A stretch of DNA of 51,321 nucleotides, from NCBI RefSeq assembly GCF_003570725.1, contig NZ_QWVS01000025.1:1-51321 (forward strand). Reading direction: 5' to 3'. A model generated the notes under the pieces. That model ran no database searches. It saw nothing but the letters and a program-made list of their open reading frames with translations, and was not told where the DNA came from. Below are positions 51,104 to 51,321 of the stretch, piece by piece; position 1 is the stretch's first letter, and each line of letters opens with the position of its first letter. A program made the position numbers and the translations under genes. Origin of the DNA: Peribacillus asahii. GTDB taxonomy: Bacteria; Bacillota; Bacilli; Bacillales; DSM-1321.

Positions 51104-51247
51104 TACTATTAAATAGTTTAAGAGAACTGGGATAACTGCTCATAACAATGTATGATAAAGATATTCGATACGTGTATGTCTCTTTGAAAGTTTATAAAGC
51201 ATATGCTGATTAAAGGAAAATCCCCATTGATTTCTTTGTACTAAAAC

Positions 51248-51279
51248 ATAAAAAAGATCAGCTTCTCAGCTGATCTTTT
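51248..51279 (-). terminator. rRNA operon terminator
   Basis: AAAAGATCAGCT (51252-51263) and AGCTGATCTTTT (51268-51279) form a perfect 12-bp stem with a 4-nt loop and a T run on the minus strand, just after the 5S gene. Confidence 0.95.
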
Positions 51280-51284
51280 GGCTT

Positions 51285-51321
51285 GCCTGGCGACGTCCTA
51301 CTCTCACAGGGGGAAACCCCC
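51285..51321 (-). rRNA. rrf: 5S ribosomal RNA, 3' end (partial, cut by window edge)
   Basis: On the minus strand the last 37 bases read GGGGGTTTCCCCC, then TGTGAGAGTAGGACGTCGCC and AGGC. This is the 3' end of Bacillus 5S rRNA with its loop E/helix IV text. The rest of the gene, and presumably 23S and 16S, lie to the right of the window. Confidence 0.93.

Overview
The window is a block of core chromosome from an endospore-forming, AT-rich member of the Bacillaceae (Bacillus in the broad sense). The basis is the gene order, which follows the csfB-to-lysS segment near the origin of Bacillus subtilis almost gene for gene, and a large set of sporulation genes: csfB, abrB, yabG, sspF, spoVG, fin, spoVT, yabP, yabQ and spoIIE. 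Species cannot be fixed from the sequence alone. Nearly every gene is on the minus strand, so the biological reading direction runs from position 51321 down to 1. The segment lies between two rRNA operons. The 3' end of a 5S rRNA and its terminator are at the right edge. A tandem rRNA promoter pair and boxA leader at the left edge point into a 16S gene just outside the window.

Layout in transcription order (right to left). (1) 51.1-46.2 kb: csfB (anti-sigma Gin), a PLP decarboxylase of the YaaO type, tmk, holB, ricT and yabA, covering dTMP synthesis, clamp loading and control of replication and phosphorylation. (2) 46.1-44.2 kb: a tRNA-modifying-type methyltransferase, a GIY-YIG protein and rsmI, convergent with abrB, the only protein gene on the plus strand. 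(3) 43.3-35.4 kb: metS, tatD, yabE, rnmV, rsmA, yabG, veg and sspF. (4) 35.1-28.2 kb: ispE, purR, ridA, spoVG, glmU, prs, ctc and pth, covering isoprenoid, purine, cell-wall precursor and PRPP supply plus translation factors. (5) 28.2-17.9 kb: fin, mfd, spoVT, a MATE/MOP flippase, yabN/mazG, rqcP, yabP, yabQ, divIC and yabR. (6) 17.7-17.5 kb: tRNA-Met and tRNA-Glu on the plus strand with their own promoter and terminator. (7) 17.2-5 kb: spoIIE, yabS, yabT, tilS, hprT, ftsH, coaX, hslO, a PrsA-like foldase and cysK. (8) 4.9-0.3 kb: folP, folB, folK, yazB, dusB and lysS, then the next rRNA operon.

Many control sites can be read directly. They include canonical sigma-A promoters (rrn P1/P2, veg twice, glmU, yabE, abrB twice, the tRNA pair), a Spo0A-type spoIIE promoter with 21-bp spacing, Spo0A boxes downstream of both abrB promoters, and candidate promoters for sigma-H (spoVG), sigma-F (csfB), sigma-G (sspF, spoVT), sigma-E (yabP), sigma-K (yabG) and sigma-B (ctc). 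About twenty intrinsic terminators divide the block into short transcription units.

I found no prophage, insertion sequence, CRISPR array, toxin-antitoxin pair or defence island, and no gene that looks recently acquired. The notable points are absences and fine structure. Compared with B. subtilis, pabB-pabA-pabC, darA-yaaR and xpaC-yaaN are missing from their usual places. YabS reads as a circularly permuted von Willebrand A domain, overlaps a membrane kinase gene and sits beside the SpoIIE phosphatase. Several unexplained inverted repeats lie in intergenic regions.
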